From the NCBI RefSeq assembly GCF_005893125.1, contig NZ_VCJS01000019.1:41643-105642 (forward strand): a stretch of DNA of 64,000 nucleotides, written 5' to 3'. Of the stretch, positions 9,239 through 19,244 are shown piece by piece. This DNA is from Nonomuraea basaltis. Lineage in GTDB: Bacteria > Actinomycetota > Actinomycetes > Streptosporangiales > Streptosporangiaceae. The notes under the pieces were generated by a model. That model did not search any database. It worked only from the letters and a program-made list of their open reading frames with translations, and was not told the DNA's origin. A program made the position numbers and the translations under genes. Each line of letters opens with the position of its first letter. Position 1 is the stretch's first letter.

Positions 9239-9246
9239 GCGATCAT
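9166..9246 (-). CDS. 26-residue coupling ORF between ruvC and ruvA
   Basis: ATG 9246 overlaps the ruvC stop as ATGA, and the frame ends with a TGA overlapping the ruvA GTG start as GTGA. The peptide begins [10 protein letters not shown] and ends [10 protein letters not shown]. It is created by the 29-nt repeats, so its sequence is probably unimportant. Its likely effect is to carry ribosomes from ruvC to ruvA. Two 10-residue frames starting at the GTGs 9227 and 9198 of the repeats are chained in the same way. Expression is unproven. Confidence 0.4.
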   Translation of the reverse strand: MIAGSSCDRVSDRGRAVIASVAEVEL

Positions 9247-9773
9247 CGCTTGACGTCCTTTCGTGTGGCCTTGGCCAGCGCCTCGGCGAGGCGGCTCTGC
9301 GCGCCGCCGCGCCACACGTGGCAGATGGCCAGAGCGAGCGCGTCGGCGGCGTCGGCGGGCTTGGGCATCTCGGTCAGCCGCAGCAGGCGCGTGACCATGG
9401 CGCCGATCTGCTTCTTGTCGGCGGTGCCGCTGCCGGTGATGGCGGCCTTGACCTCGGACGGCGTGTGCAGCGCCACAGGTAGCCCGCGCCTGGCCGCGCA
9501 CAGCACGGCGATGCCGGCGGCCTGCGCGGTGCCCATGACGGTGCGTACGTTGTGCTGGCTGAAGACCCGCTCGACCGCGACCGCGTCAGGCCGGACGTCG
9601 TCGAGCCACTGCTCGATCCCGGCCTCGATGCCGACGAGCCGCGCGCCGAGCTCCTCGTCCGCGCCGGTGCGCACCACTCCGACGGCCACCAGCGTCAGCG
9701 GCGCGCCCGGACGCCCCTCGACGGCACCCAGGCCGCACCGGGTCAGCCCCGGATCGACGCCCATCACCCGCAC
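9243..9773 (-). CDS. ruvC: Crossover junction endodeoxyribonuclease RuvC
   Basis: Resolves Holliday junctions by paired nicking. 176 residues in the RNase H-like fold, with the four catalytic acids visible: D7 (MGVDPGLTR), E68 (VAVERVF), D141 and D144 ([12 protein letters not shown]). The frame runs further upstream, but GTG 9773 gives the family start VRVMGVDPG and has a GGAGAGG-like site upstream. Its TGA overlaps a downstream ATG that opens the small ORF leading to ruvA. Confidence 0.95.
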   Translation of the reverse strand: MRVMGVDPGLTRCGLGAVEGRPGAPLTLVAVGVVRTGADEELGARLVGIEAGIEQWLDDVRPDAVAVERVFSQHNVRTVMGTAQAAGIAVLCAARRGLPVALHTPSEVKAAITGSGTADKKQIGAMVTRLLRLTEMPKPADAADALALAICHVWRGGAQSRLAEALAKATRKDVKR

Positions 9774-9895
9774 CTGGCCTGCCCCTCTCCGACACCGCCG
9801 CCGAACACCTGTTCGGCACGAGACTCTACCCCGGCCGACGTGGCCGCGCACCGTGAAACGCGCAGGCGGTCGGGCCTGGCTTGGCGTAAAGCCTG

Positions 9896-11053
9896 TCAGA
9901 AGTAGTCGAGCATGTACGGCTTCGCGGCGAAGGCCATGTCGAGGGCCTCGTCGTAGCGCTCGTCGCCGGACATGAGCCCGGTGACCCGCAGCGTGGCCGT
10001 CGGGATCCCGGCGTACAGGGCGGACAGGCCGTTCACGCTGAGCACCGCGCCGGGCGCGCCGGCCCCGGACTCCCCGATCGGCGTGGCCGCGCCCGAGCCG
10101 CCGGAGAACTCAAGCCGCCAGGTGCCGCCGCCCCGCACCGGGTCGTCCACGGTGACGACGGCGTCGCAGGCCACGGGAGCCGGGTAGCCCCTGCGCTCGA
10201 TCGCGGAGGCCACGTCCAGCACCCTGAACATCCACCGGACCTGCTTGACCTGCTCCTTCGACCGCTCAGGCAGCAGCCACAGCACCGGGTCGTCGGGCGC
10301 CACGGGGGCGGTCACGTGCTGGGCGATCGAGGAGGAGGTGCCGACCAGGGACCACAGCGCCCTGGCGGTCTCGGCGGATCCGGCGACGAGGGTGCCGATC
10401 TGGATGTCCTCACCCTGCCACCGGTAGATCACGAAGCCGTCGTCGGCGAGGTAGCGGAAGTCGTCTTCGTCGTCCAGCCACAGGCTCCAGGTGCGCGCGT
10501 CGAAGGAGACGGGCCCGCTCGCGCGGGCGGCGCCGTGTACGCGGTGGAGCACGGAGACGAGCTCGGCGGCGTCGCCGGGGCCCATCCTGCGCAGCTTGAC
10601 CTGCCCGGACGGCCGGATCCTGCGCAGCGCGCCGGCGGGGAGCCGCACGTTGTTCTGGGCTCCGGCGTGCTCGTAGCCGAGGGCGCGGTAGATGGGCGTG
10701 GTGGCCGGATAGAGCGCGGACACCGCGTCGCCGAGCGCGGCGGCCCGGTCGATGACGGCCCTCATGATCTGCGTGCCGACGCCGCGGCCTCGGTCCTCGG
10801 GGTTGACGGTGACCCCCGCGATCCCGGCCATGGGCTGCGGCCTGCCGTGCCACCACTGCGTGAACCGCCGCAGCCGGGCGGCGGCGGTGAGCCTGGAACC
10901 GTCGAACGCGCCCAGGTAGCGGCCCTCACCGAGGATGGAGCCCGCCGCTTGGCACCACCGCTCCGTGTCGGATGCGGACAGCAGCCCGAACGAGCGCTTG
11001 CGGAGGTCGAGGACGTCGTCGAGGTCGCCGGCAGTCAGATCGCGAATTTCCAC
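9896..11053 (-). CDS. Eis-like GNAT N-acetyltransferase
   Basis: 385 residues with the three-part Eis architecture: an N-terminal GNAT domain with the acetyl-CoA loop [17 protein letters not shown] (81-97), a second degenerate GNAT domain, and an SCP2-like C-terminal domain. Tyr127 in [11 protein letters not shown] matches the general-acid Tyr of Eis, and the protein ends in Phe (YMLDYF), whose carboxylate serves catalysis in Eis. Known Eis enzymes acetylate amines such as aminoglycosides or lysines; the substrate here is unknown. GTG 11053 is chosen with a weak AGG ten bases upstream. It lies 11 bp after the fused permease gene and probably forms an operon with it. Confidence 0.85.
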   Translation of the reverse strand: MEIRDLTAGDLDDVLDLRKRSFGLLSASDTERWCQAAGSILGEGRYLGAFDGSRLTAAARLRRFTQWWHGRPQPMAGIAGVTVNPEDRGRGVGTQIMRAVIDRAAALGDAVSALYPATTPIYRALGYEHAGAQNNVRLPAGALRRIRPSGQVKLRRMGPGDAAELVSVLHRVHGAARASGPVSFDARTWSLWLDDEDDFRYLADDGFVIYRWQGEDIQIGTLVAGSAETARALWSLVGTSSSIAQHVTAPVAPDDPVLWLLPERSKEQVKQVRWMFRVLDVASAIERRGYPAPVACDAVVTVDDPVRGGGTWRLEFSGGSGAATPIGESGAGAPGAVLSVNGLSALYAGIPTATLRVTGLMSGDERYDEALDMAFAAKPYMLDYF

Positions 11054-11064
11054 AACGGCCAAAC

Positions 11065-12717
11065 CTATGCAGCGGGCGTACGGGACCGCGAGCCATTTGT
11101 GGTGACCGCGAGCCTGTCGAGGTAGAGCACTTGAGCGGCCACGACGGCGACCAGCGCGACGGCGACCACGAGCAGCGGCGTGGCCGCGCCGACGTCGGGC
11201 GCGCCGGTGGCGTAGCCGCCGAGCTGGTTCATCTGGGCGAGCGGGGCGGTGAACATGGCGGGCTCCTGGGCGATCAGCAGGGGCCAGAGCAGGTCCTGGG
11301 CGTTCACCAGCGCGACGGCGCCGGTCAGGATGCCGGCCATGGGCAGCGAGGGCATGACGACGCCGCTGAAGAAATCCCGGCCGTTGCGCTCGGCCAGTCC
11401 CTTGCACAGCAGGGTGAGCACGAAGAGCGCGGGCACGCTCACCAGCAGGGGCGGGAAGAGGGCGACGAAGGTATTGATCAGGCCGAGGTTGCGCATGTTC
11501 TGCCAGTTCGCGACCCCGAGGGGGCCGGTGCTGACGAACAGCCAGGGCGCGAACAGCAGCAGCAGCCACTCGCTCCCGCGCCCGAGCGGCCGCAGGCCGC
11601 CGATGCCGAGCGCGGCCAGGTAGGCGACCCCGACCGACACGAACGCTCCCGCGACGGCGGGCACCCACGTGTTGACCTGCGTCTGCAGGCCCGCCGCCGC
11701 GGTGCCGGGCGAGGTGAGCACGCCGAAGATCCACGGCCAGGCCAGCAGCGCGCCGGCGGCCACGAAGATGACCAGCGCCGACACCCCGACGACCACCCCG
11801 GCGGCCGTCGGCTGACGGCTGGAGCCAGCAGACGCGGAGCCGGAAGGCGGCACCGCACCCGGCGGCACAGAGCCGGAGGGTGCGGAGGCCCGGGTGAGCG
11901 TGATGCGCATCCGGGAGAGGACGGCGATGAGGGTCGCGGCGACGCCGAGCACGCCGAGGATCACCCCTGTGAGGGCCGCAACGGACGCCCCAGAGCCGAA
12001 TTTGGCCAATCTGAAGGCGTAGTCGAACTGGAGGCCCGCGAGCGTCTCCGTGGAGCGCTCAGGCCCTCCCCTGGTGAGCACCAGGCCGATCGAGAAGGTC
12101 TGCAGGCCCACGGCGACCGTGGCGAGCGCCACGAGCGCGCCGACGACGAACATGGCGGGCCTGACGGTGCCGCCGCGCAAAGCCGGCAGGAACGCGGTGA
12201 CCGCCAGCGCGCACACCACGCCGAACGTGGCGGCGGCGACGATCAGCCGCAGCACACCCGGCGCCGTGTCAGGAGCGCGCAGCCCCTCGGCCAGCGCGCT
12301 CACGCCGGAGGCGTCCGGCGTCAGCCAGTACAACCAGGCCGCCGCCACGCCCACCGGGGAGAACGTGACGATCGCCAGGGACAGCACGATCCGCCCGGCC
12401 CGGCGCGGCCAGGTGCCCGCCCGGTCGAGGGCCAGCGCCAGCAGCGGCCCCACCACCACGGCCACGAGCAGCGGTATGACCGTCAGCGAGAACGTGAATC
12501 CCAGCGCCTGCCAGAACAGCTCGTCGCCCAGCAGCTTGAGGTAGTTCGCCGTCCCCACGAAGGTGCTCTCCTTGAAGACACCGCCGCTCTGGAGGCTGAA
12601 CCAGATCGTCTGCGCCGTCGGCAGCACCAGCGTGATGAGGGTGCCGAGGAGCGCCGGCACGGCCAGCAGCCAGCCGATCGCCCGGTAGGTGGGCTTTGGT
12701 TGGTTGGGGGAAGTCAC
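11065..12717 (-). CDS. Fused ABC importer permease (MalF-MalG-like)
   Basis: 550-residue membrane protein with about twelve hydrophobic segments. The first half resembles MalF/UgpA-type permeases (VPALLGTLITLVLPTAQ... then TRGGPERSTETL), the second half MalG-type permeases (WLFVSTGPLGVANWQNM..., NRGLINTF-like loop, AERNGRDF). A Pro/Ser/Gly-rich linker at about 270-305 joins them. The EAA loops that contact the ATPase are degenerate. No binding protein or ATPase gene is adjacent, so it must borrow partners or have another role. Start GTG 12717; the frame stays open upstream, but homology begins here. Followed closely by the Eis-like gene. Confidence 0.75.
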   Translation of the reverse strand: MTSPNQPKPTYRAIGWLLAVPALLGTLITLVLPTAQTIWFSLQSGGVFKESTFVGTANYLKLLGDELFWQALGFTFSLTVIPLLVAVVVGPLLALALDRAGTWPRRAGRIVLSLAIVTFSPVGVAAAWLYWLTPDASGVSALAEGLRAPDTAPGVLRLIVAAATFGVVCALAVTAFLPALRGGTVRPAMFVVGALVALATVAVGLQTFSIGLVLTRGGPERSTETLAGLQFDYAFRLAKFGSGASVAALTGVILGVLGVAATLIAVLSRMRITLTRASAPSGSVPPGAVPPSGSASAGSSRQPTAAGVVVGVSALVIFVAAGALLAWPWIFGVLTSPGTAAAGLQTQVNTWVPAVAGAFVSVGVAYLAALGIGGLRPLGRGSEWLLLLFAPWLFVSTGPLGVANWQNMRNLGLINTFVALFPPLLVSVPALFVLTLLCKGLAERNGRDFFSGVVMPSLPMAGILTGAVALVNAQDLLWPLLIAQEPAMFTAPLAQMNQLGGYATGAPDVGAATPLLVVAVALVAVVAAQVLYLDRLAVTTNGSRSRTPAA

Positions 12718-12799
12718 GTCGCCCGACCCTACGCCGCTCCGAGCCCTCCACGCACGCGAAGAAACCAACGGAACGAGGGTCGTCAGGCATGCATGAGCA

Positions 12800-12821
12800 G
12801 GGCCCGGCGCGAACCGGGCCC
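12800..12821 (-). terminator. Hairpin downstream of yebC
   Basis: Perfect 8-bp inverted repeat GGGCCCGG/CCGGGCCC with a 6-nt loop (12808-12813), about 50 nt beyond the yebC stop on the minus strand. No T-tract. Probably terminates the pdxT-yebC transcript before the permease gene. Confidence 0.5.
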
Positions 12822-12872
12822 TTGCGGAGAACCGAACCTTGAGCAGCGGGAACCAGCCCGTTGAGCGAACGC

Positions 12873-13628
12873 CTACTCGGCGCCCAGGCGCTCCAGGACG
12901 GCGTCGCTGACGTCGAAGTTGGCGAAGACGTTCTGCACGTCGTCGCTGTCCTCCAGCGCGTCGATGAGGCGGAACACCTTCTTGGCGCCCTCCTCGTCGA
13001 GCGGCACGCTCATCGTCGGCAGGAAGCCCGACTCGGCCGAGTCGTAGTCGATCCCGGCCTCCTGCAGCGCCTTGCGCACCGGCACCAGGTCCCCCGCCTC
13101 GGAGACGACCTCGAAGGAGTCGCCCAGGTCGTTGACCTCCTCGGCACCCGCCTCCAGCACGGCCATCAGCACGGTGTCCTCGTCGAGCCCGTCCTTGGGC
13201 ACGATCACGACGCCCTTGCGGTTGAACATGTAGGAGACGGACCCGGGGTCGGCCAGGGAGCCGCCGTTGCGGGTCAGCGCGACGCGCACTTCGGAGGCGG
13301 CGCGGTTGCGGTTGTCGGTGAGGCACTCGATGAGGACCGCGACGCCGCCGGGCGCGTAGCCCTCGTACATGATGGTCTGCCAGTCGGCGCCGCCGGCCTC
13401 CAGGCCGCCGCCCCGCTTGCGCGCCCGCTCGATGTTGTCGTTGGGCACGGAGTTCTTCTTCGCCTTGAAGATGGCGTCGAAGAGGGTGGGGTTGGCGTCC
13501 GGGTCAGGGCCACCGGTCCGGGCCGCCACTTCGATGTTCTTGATGAGCTTGGCGAACAGCTTGCCCCGCTTGGCGTCGAGCGCGGCCTTCTTGTGCTTCG
13601 TCGTCGCCCATTTGGAGTGGCCGGACAT
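12873..13628 (-). CDS. yebC: YebC/PmpR/TACO1-family protein
   Basis: 251 residues of the conserved YebC fold, starting [25 protein letters not shown] and containing GGPDPDANP and [14 protein letters not shown]. The family has been described as DNA-binding regulators and more recently as factors that help ribosomes at difficult sequences; in many bacteria it sits near ruvC, as here. ATG 13628 lies a few bases after the pdxT stop, with GGGAG upstream, so it is co-transcribed with pdxT. Confidence 0.93.
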   Translation of the reverse strand: MSGHSKWATTKHKKAALDAKRGKLFAKLIKNIEVAARTGGPDPDANPTLFDAIFKAKKNSVPNDNIERARKRGGGLEAGGADWQTIMYEGYAPGGVAVLIECLTDNRNRAASEVRVALTRNGGSLADPGSVSYMFNRKGVVIVPKDGLDEDTVLMAVLEAGAEEVNDLGDSFEVVSEAGDLVPVRKALQEAGIDYDSAESGFLPTMSVPLDEEGAKKVFRLIDALEDSDDVQNVFANFDVSDAVLERLGAE

Positions 13629-13631
13629 TAC

Positions 13632-14210
13632 TTAGAGCTCCCTAACCATGTCTACGAAGTAACGGTGCACGCGAGTGTCCCCGGTCAGTTCGGGGTGGAA
13701 CGAGGTCGCGAGCAACGGACCTTGACGGACCGCGACGATCCTATCCCCAGGCTCGCACCGGCCCAGAACTTCGACGTCGTCGCCGAGGGATTCGACCCAG
13801 GGAGCGCGGATGAACACCGCGTGCACCCGCTCGCCGGCGAAGTCCAGATCCTCCTCGAACGAGTCCACCTGGCGGCCGAACGCGTTGCGCCTGACCACCA
13901 TGTCGATGCCGCCGATCGTCTGCTGCCCGGCGGCGCCGTCCTCGATCCTGTCGGCCAGCATGATCATGCCGGCGCAGGAGCCGTAGGCGGGCATGCCCTC
14001 CTTGACCCGCATCCGCAGCGGCTGGAGCATGTCGAAGGTCTCGGCGAGCTTCCACATGGTGGTCGACTCCCCGCCGGGGATGACCAGTCCGTCGACCGCG
14101 TCCAGCTCGGCGGGCCTGCGTACGGCGACGGCCGACGCGCCTGCCTCCTGAAGCATGCGCACATGCTCGCGCACGTCTCCCTGGAGAGCGAGTACACCGA
14201 TCGTGGGCAC
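13632..14210 (-). CDS. pdxT: Pyridoxal 5'-phosphate synthase glutaminase subunit PdxT
   Basis: Class I glutamine amidotransferase that supplies ammonia to PdxS for vitamin B6 synthesis. 192 residues with GGEST (47-51), the nucleophile C79 in GSCAGM, and the H172/E174 pair in [10 protein letters not shown] 14210 ([12 protein letters not shown]) is the family start and has AAGGA seven bases upstream; the longer frame is not supported. Unlike many bacteria, pdxS is not adjacent: an EEP nuclease and phoD separate the two, as other genes do in M. tuberculosis. Confidence 0.94.
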   Translation of the reverse strand: MPTIGVLALQGDVREHVRMLQEAGASAVAVRRPAELDAVDGLVIPGGESTTMWKLAETFDMLQPLRMRVKEGMPAYGSCAGMIMLADRIEDGAAGQQTIGGIDMVVRRNAFGRQVDSFEEDLDFAGERVHAVFIRAPWVESLGDDVEVLGRCEPGDRIVAVRQGPLLATSFHPELTGDTRVHRYFVDMVREL

Positions 14211-14273
14211 AGTCGATCCTTCCGTCTGGGTGCGGGTTCCGTCCATTCAACACCAGGATGGCGTGGCATCTTC

Positions 14274-15155
14274 CTATAGAGCCGTCTTGACGTAGACGGG
14301 CTGGTGGTCGGACAGGGTCACGCTGTGCTCGACGTGGCAGCGCCGCACCGTGCCCTTGGGGGCGAACAGGTAGTCGATCTTCCTGCTCTCGCGGGTCCGG
14401 CGTCCGGTACGCCGCGCGCCGCGCTGGTCGCACTCCTGGTACGCCCGGTAGACCGGCGCGATGGCGCGGCGGCCCGCGGCGCTGCCGTACCCGCTGTCCG
14501 GGGGCGCGACGTTGAGGTCGCCGCCGACGATCGTCCGGTGCCCGGGCTTGACCGCGATCTCGAGCAGCCGCTTGATCTGCCTGGTCCGGTAGGGGGCGCC
14601 GGGCTGGCGGTCGTCGTACTGCGCGCCGGAGGACAGGTGGGTGCCGCAGGCGTGGACCTTCCTGGCGGGGATGGTCGCGCAGAGGGCGGCGCGCTTGACG
14701 AACCAGGGCGGCGCGGGCAGCGGATGGGTCTCGAACGTCGCCGCGTCGCCGGCCACCGCGACGGCGATGCTCTGCGCGCCGCGCGGGCGGCCGAGGCGGT
14801 CGGGGTGGCATGCGTACGGGGTGCCGTCGTGGGAGACCAGGTCCCACGAGCCGATCGTCCATTTCCGGCCGGTGCGCTGCTCCAGCCAGAGTTCGAGCGT
14901 GCCGGCCGCGCCCGTGCAGAACTCCTGCAGAAAGATCACGTCGGGTTTGACGGGCTGGTTGAGCGCGTACGTGCCGATGTTCCCGGCCAGTTCGACGGCG
15001 CCGGCGCGGTAGAGGCGGCAGGCGGAGTTGGTGCCCGTGCAGACGTTCCAGGTCATCACCGACAGGCCGGCAGCCGCCGGAGCCGCGGGCGCTCCGGCGG
15101 CGAATACTCCGGCCGCGAGTAACACGTGTCCCACCATGGTCGGAAATCCAACCAC
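14274..15155 (-). CDS. Secreted endonuclease/exonuclease/phosphatase-family protein
   Basis: 293 residues: an Ala-rich signal peptide over about the first 30, then a DNase I-like (EEP) domain. Catalytic motifs in order: TWNVC (Asn), FLQEF (Glu), THLSS, GGDLNVAP (Asp/Asn), IDYLF (Asp) and SDHQPV (His). Members cleave phosphodiesters in nucleic acids, sphingolipids or inositides; the exact substrate cannot be told. Several Cys suggest disulfides outside the cell. It follows phoD on the same strand, although a strong hairpin separates them, suggesting a shared extracellular phosphate-scavenging role (inference). Confidence 0.82.
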   Translation of the reverse strand: MVGFPTMVGHVLLAAGVFAAGAPAAPAAAGLSVMTWNVCTGTNSACRLYRAGAVELAGNIGTYALNQPVKPDVIFLQEFCTGAAGTLELWLEQRTGRKWTIGSWDLVSHDGTPYACHPDRLGRPRGAQSIAVAVAGDAATFETHPLPAPPWFVKRAALCATIPARKVHACGTHLSSGAQYDDRQPGAPYRTRQIKRLLEIAVKPGHRTIVGGDLNVAPPDSGYGSAAGRRAIAPVYRAYQECDQRGARRTGRRTRESRKIDYLFAPKGTVRRCHVEHSVTLSDHQPVYVKTAL

Positions 15156-15184
15156 ACGGCGTCGTACGCGGCCTTGTACAGGCG

Positions 15185-15223
15185 GAACCCCGGGACCGGG
15201 CGGGTGACCGGGTCCCGGGGTTC
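15185..15223 (-). terminator. 13-bp hairpin after phoD
   Basis: Perfect inverted repeat GAACCCCGGGACC / GGTCCCGGGGTTC (15185-15197 and 15211-15223) with a 13-nt loop, six bases beyond the phoD stop on the minus strand. Strong GC stem without T-run; likely phoD terminator. Confidence 0.65.
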
Positions 15224-15228
15224 ACGGG

Positions 15229-16914
15229 TCAGGGGCGCTCGGTCTCCAGGCGGACCGTCTCCTCCACCGTCATCTGCTGCGGGCTGCGCAGCGCCGGGTC
15301 GAGCGGCCTCAGGTACGTCTGCTGCACCCCGGGCACCCGGTCCTCGACGACGAACGTGGCCCGGGTGTAGACCTCGGCCCCCGGCTCGGAGACCCGGGGC
15401 ACCACCTTGAAGTCGGCCGACAGCTGCTCGCGCTCGATCTTCGTCAGCACGTACCCGCGCTGGTTGTTGTAGAACTTCAGATGCGGGTTGATCTTCAGGA
15501 ACGGATGCGTCGCCGGGTCGGAGTCGGTCCCGTTCCCGCCGGTGGAGATCGAGGTGGCCACCAGCTCCGAGCCCACGGACGGCCCGGTCGGGTCGTCGTA
15601 GTCGAGCTTGAGGTCGCTGGCCCAGTGGGCGTGCACGTCGCCGGTCAGCACCACGGGGTTGCGCACCTTGGCGTCCAGCCAGCCCTGGGTGATGCGGCGG
15701 CGGGAGGCGACGTAGCCGTCCCAGGCGTCCTGGCTGGTGACCTTGGCGGGCCCGGCGTTGTTGTCGCGCTGGGCGAAGAACACCTGCTGGCCGAGGATGT
15801 CCCACTGCGCCCGCGAGTGGCGGAACCCGTCCAGCAGCCAGGCCTCCTGCTCGCCGCCGGTGATCGAGCGGGCCGGGTCGATCGAGGCCGGGCAGTCCTT
15901 GTAGCCGTCGCCGCAGCCCTGGTCGTCACGGTACTGGCGGGTGTCGAGCATGTGGAAGGTGGCCATCCGGCCCCACCGGATGCGGCGGTAGAGCTGCATG
16001 TCGACGCCGCGCGGGATGGAGCTGCGGCGCAGCGGCATGTTCTCGTAGTAGGCGCGGAAGGCGGCCTCGCGCCTGGACAGGAAGTTCGGCTGGGGGACCT
16101 CGGGCTTCTCCGGCACCTCGTCGGCCCAGTTGTTGTCCAGCTCATGGTCGTCCCACACGACCAGCCACGGCGCTGCGGCGTGCGCGGCCTGCAGGTCGGG
16201 GTCGGCCTTGTACTGGGCGTGGCGCTGGCGGTAGTTGGCCAGGGTCTCGGTCTCGGGACCCTCGTGGTGGCGGATGTTGCCGCCGGGGATGTTGTAGGTG
16301 TTCTTGGTGTACTCGTACTGGTAGTCGCCCAGGTGCAGGATCAGGTCGGGGTGCTCATCGGCCAGCCGGCGGTAGGACGTGAAGTAGCCGTGCTCGAACT
16401 GGGCGCAGGAGACGAACGCCATGGCCAGCGCGCCGCCGTACGAGAGGGGGTGCGGGGCGGTGCGGGCGCGGCCGATCGGGGAGACGTACGGGCCGACGCG
16501 GAAGCGGTACCAGTATTCGCGGTCGGAGCCGAGGTTCTGGACCTCGACGTGGACGCTGTGGCCCCACTCGGGCGCGGCCACGCTCACGCCGGAGCGGACG
16601 ACGCGGCGGCCGCGCTCGTCGGCGTACACCTGCCACAGCACCGGGAACGGCCGCTGCGGCATGCCGCCGAGCCCATCCTCGGCGAGAGGCTCCTGGGCGA
16701 GCCTGGTCCACAGCACGAAGCCCTCGTGGTCGGGGTCGCCGGAGGCGACGCCGAGCGTGAACGGGTCGGTACGCAGCCCGCGCGAGGCCAGGCTCTGGGC
16801 AGTCTCGGCGGCGGGGTCCGGTTCGTCGGCGCGCGCGGCGGTGGCCGGGATGGCCGCGGCCGCGCCTGCCGCTAATCCTGTGACGAGGAAATGCCGGCGG
16901 TTCAGCTTGGACAC
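15229..16914 (-). CDS. phoD: Tat-exported alkaline phosphatase/phosphodiesterase PhoD
   Basis: Extracellular phosphate-releasing enzyme using metal ions. 561 residues, with a twin-arginine signal (NRRHFLVTGLAAGAAAA) ending near the AARA motif at about 29. The PhoD N-terminal domain follows, then the metallophosphatase core: FVSCAQFEHGYF, LHLGDYQYEY, VVWDDHELDNNW and LTGDVHAHWAS supply the metal ligands. Start GTG 16914 has AGGAGT six bases upstream. The promoter region carries one GTTCACC heptamer (minus strand, 16981-16987), a PHO-box half-like element. Confidence 0.93.
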   Translation of the reverse strand: MSKLNRRHFLVTGLAAGAAAAIPATAARADEPDPAAETAQSLASRGLRTDPFTLGVASGDPDHEGFVLWTRLAQEPLAEDGLGGMPQRPFPVLWQVYADERGRRVVRSGVSVAAPEWGHSVHVEVQNLGSDREYWYRFRVGPYVSPIGRARTAPHPLSYGGALAMAFVSCAQFEHGYFTSYRRLADEHPDLILHLGDYQYEYTKNTYNIPGGNIRHHEGPETETLANYRQRHAQYKADPDLQAAHAAAPWLVVWDDHELDNNWADEVPEKPEVPQPNFLSRREAAFRAYYENMPLRRSSIPRGVDMQLYRRIRWGRMATFHMLDTRQYRDDQGCGDGYKDCPASIDPARSITGGEQEAWLLDGFRHSRAQWDILGQQVFFAQRDNNAGPAKVTSQDAWDGYVASRRRITQGWLDAKVRNPVVLTGDVHAHWASDLKLDYDDPTGPSVGSELVATSISTGGNGTDSDPATHPFLKINPHLKFYNNQRGYVLTKIEREQLSADFKVVPRVSEPGAEVYTRATFVVEDRVPGVQQTYLRPLDPALRSPQQMTVEETVRLETERP

Positions 16915-16999
16915 GGGTGACTCCTGGGAAGATCAAGCGTGCGGGACGGGACGTAGCTTGACTCAGGATCATGACTGCGTGGTGAACACCACACAACAC

Positions 17000-17031
17000 A
17001 AAAAAGGCGACATCTTTCGCGGATGCCGCCT
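17000..17031 (-). terminator. Rho-independent terminator of pdxS
   Basis: On the minus strand, AGGCGGCATC pairs with GATGTCGCCT (one G-U pair) around a CGCGAAA loop, followed by six T. It is the most canonical terminator in the window and lies about 110 nt beyond the pdxS stop. A perfect palindrome CGGAAATTTCCG lies just before it at 17036-17047. Confidence 0.85.
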
Positions 17032-17141
17032 CTTTCGGAAATTTCCGTCGTCACATCATGACGCCCTCACCGGGCGCGTCCCGTCCGCCTCAGATGATCA
17101 TGTCACCCGATCAGGCCCCGTGACCTGCGACGACACGCCGC

Positions 17142-18050
<909 letters not shown>

Positions 18051-18171
18051 GGTCATCCTCACGGCTCTCACGGCGGTCGGTAAGTTATCAAGCCCATCGT
18101 AGGTCCTGAAGGACCGCTCCCCCGACATGCCAAGATGTCAGGATTTGCCCCCCAGCTTGTACACGTAGGAC

Positions 18172-19182
18172 CTAGGGGATGACGGGCTTGCGGCTGGCGA
18201 GGGCCACCCAGACCTGGCCGGGCGCGAAGTTCATCGGCTCGCCGCTCTCCGTGGTGAACGTCGTGCCGTCCTTCTCCGATTCCCGCTCCCAGTTCGCCTT
18301 GAAAGCTTTACCGTCGCGCAGCACGATCGCGGTGCCCTTGCCCGTGGTGTGCACGAGCGGCGTGTAGCTGTCGTTCTTGTCGTGGAACTGCGAGCGCTCG
18401 GTCTTGGTGTACTGGATGACGATCGTCGGCGCGCCGAGCTGGCCGCCCTCGGCGGCCAGGTTCTTCTTGCCGTCCTGCCAGATCATCCACTTGTTGCGCT
18501 GCCCCGACCAGGCGAAGGTGAAGCGCGCGGCGGGCCACTTGACGGTGTACGCCTTCCGTTCCACGCCGCCCTCCGGGGCGTCGCCGAAGGTGAAGCCGAT
18601 GTCCTTGGCCTTGCTCGCCTTGGGGGCCTTGGCCAGCAGCTGCTTGGTGCCGGCGAACAGGTTGTACGGGGCGAAGCGGCCCGGCTGCCGGAAGTACGCG
18701 CCGGGGTTGCGGGTGTCGCCCACGTCGAACAGCGACGCCTCCGCGATCAGCGGCAGCATCTTGGTCTGCGCGCCCGAGTAGGAGAAGGCCGGCTTGCCGA
18801 ACTGCGGCGCGATGTGCAGGTCGGAGACGCGGGCGCTGCGCACCGGGCCCACCTTGGCGGGCAGCTTGGAGGAGAATATGACCATGAGCCGGGTCAGTCC
18901 GGCCTCGACCTGCTCGATGTAGACGATGTCCGCGCTCTTCAGCCCGAGTTGTGGCTTCCCTGCCGCGGTGTTCTCGATCTTCACGGCGAGCACCGGCTTG
19001 AGCTTGTCGTACGGCTCGCCGGTGAACGGGTGCTCCGGGGCCTCGGCGGGCTCCTCGCTGGGCGCGACCGTGGCTGCCTGCGGCGCCTTACCCGGTGCGG
19101 GTTCGTCCGAGGAACAGGCCGCGACAGGCAGCAGGACGGCCGCTCCGGCCAGCGTGACCGTGATGATCCGGGGTAGCCGCAC
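18172..19182 (-). CDS. DUF3048 (YerB-like) lipoprotein
   Basis: 336 residues. A lipoprotein signal ends in the lipobox VAAC at Cys23, followed by an Ala/Pro/Glu-rich linker and then a DUF3048 domain (PFTGEP, KPVLAVKIEN, ADIVYIEQVEAGLTRLMVIFSS, VGPVRSARVSDL). The family is exported and of unknown function; members occur near cell-envelope genes. GTG 19182 has GAGGAG upstream. Lies after the LemA-like/PIM genes but separated by a hairpin, so probably a separate transcript. Confidence 0.85.
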   Translation of the reverse strand: MRLPRIITVTLAGAAVLLPVAACSSDEPAPGKAPQAATVAPSEEPAEAPEHPFTGEPYDKLKPVLAVKIENTAAGKPQLGLKSADIVYIEQVEAGLTRLMVIFSSKLPAKVGPVRSARVSDLHIAPQFGKPAFSYSGAQTKMLPLIAEASLFDVGDTRNPGAYFRQPGRFAPYNLFAGTKQLLAKAPKASKAKDIGFTFGDAPEGGVERKAYTVKWPAARFTFAWSGQRNKWMIWQDGKKNLAAEGGQLGAPTIVIQYTKTERSQFHDKNDSYTPLVHTTGKGTAIVLRDGKAFKANWERESEKDGTTFTTESGEPMNFAPGQVWVALASRKPVIP

Positions 19183-19196
19183 GTGTAACTCTCCTC

Positions 19197-19222
19197 GCTT
19201 CAGCCCGAAAACGGGATGAAGC
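19197..19222 (-). terminator. Hairpin between the LemA-like gene and the DUF3048 gene
   Basis: GCTTCAGCCCG / CGGGATGAAGC (one G-A mismatch) with an AAAA loop, 22 nt beyond the LemA-like stop and just upstream of the DUF3048 ribosome site. It could end the PIM operon or be a 5' leader hairpin. Confidence 0.5.
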
Positions 19223-19244
19223 TTACTGGTTTCCCCAAATCAGG

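Noticed and set aside
16981..17003. PHO box upstream of phoD
   Set aside because: One GTTCACC heptamer is present, but the neighbouring GTT repeat is at 10-bp rather than 11-bp spacing and poorly matched, so it was not listed as a binding site.
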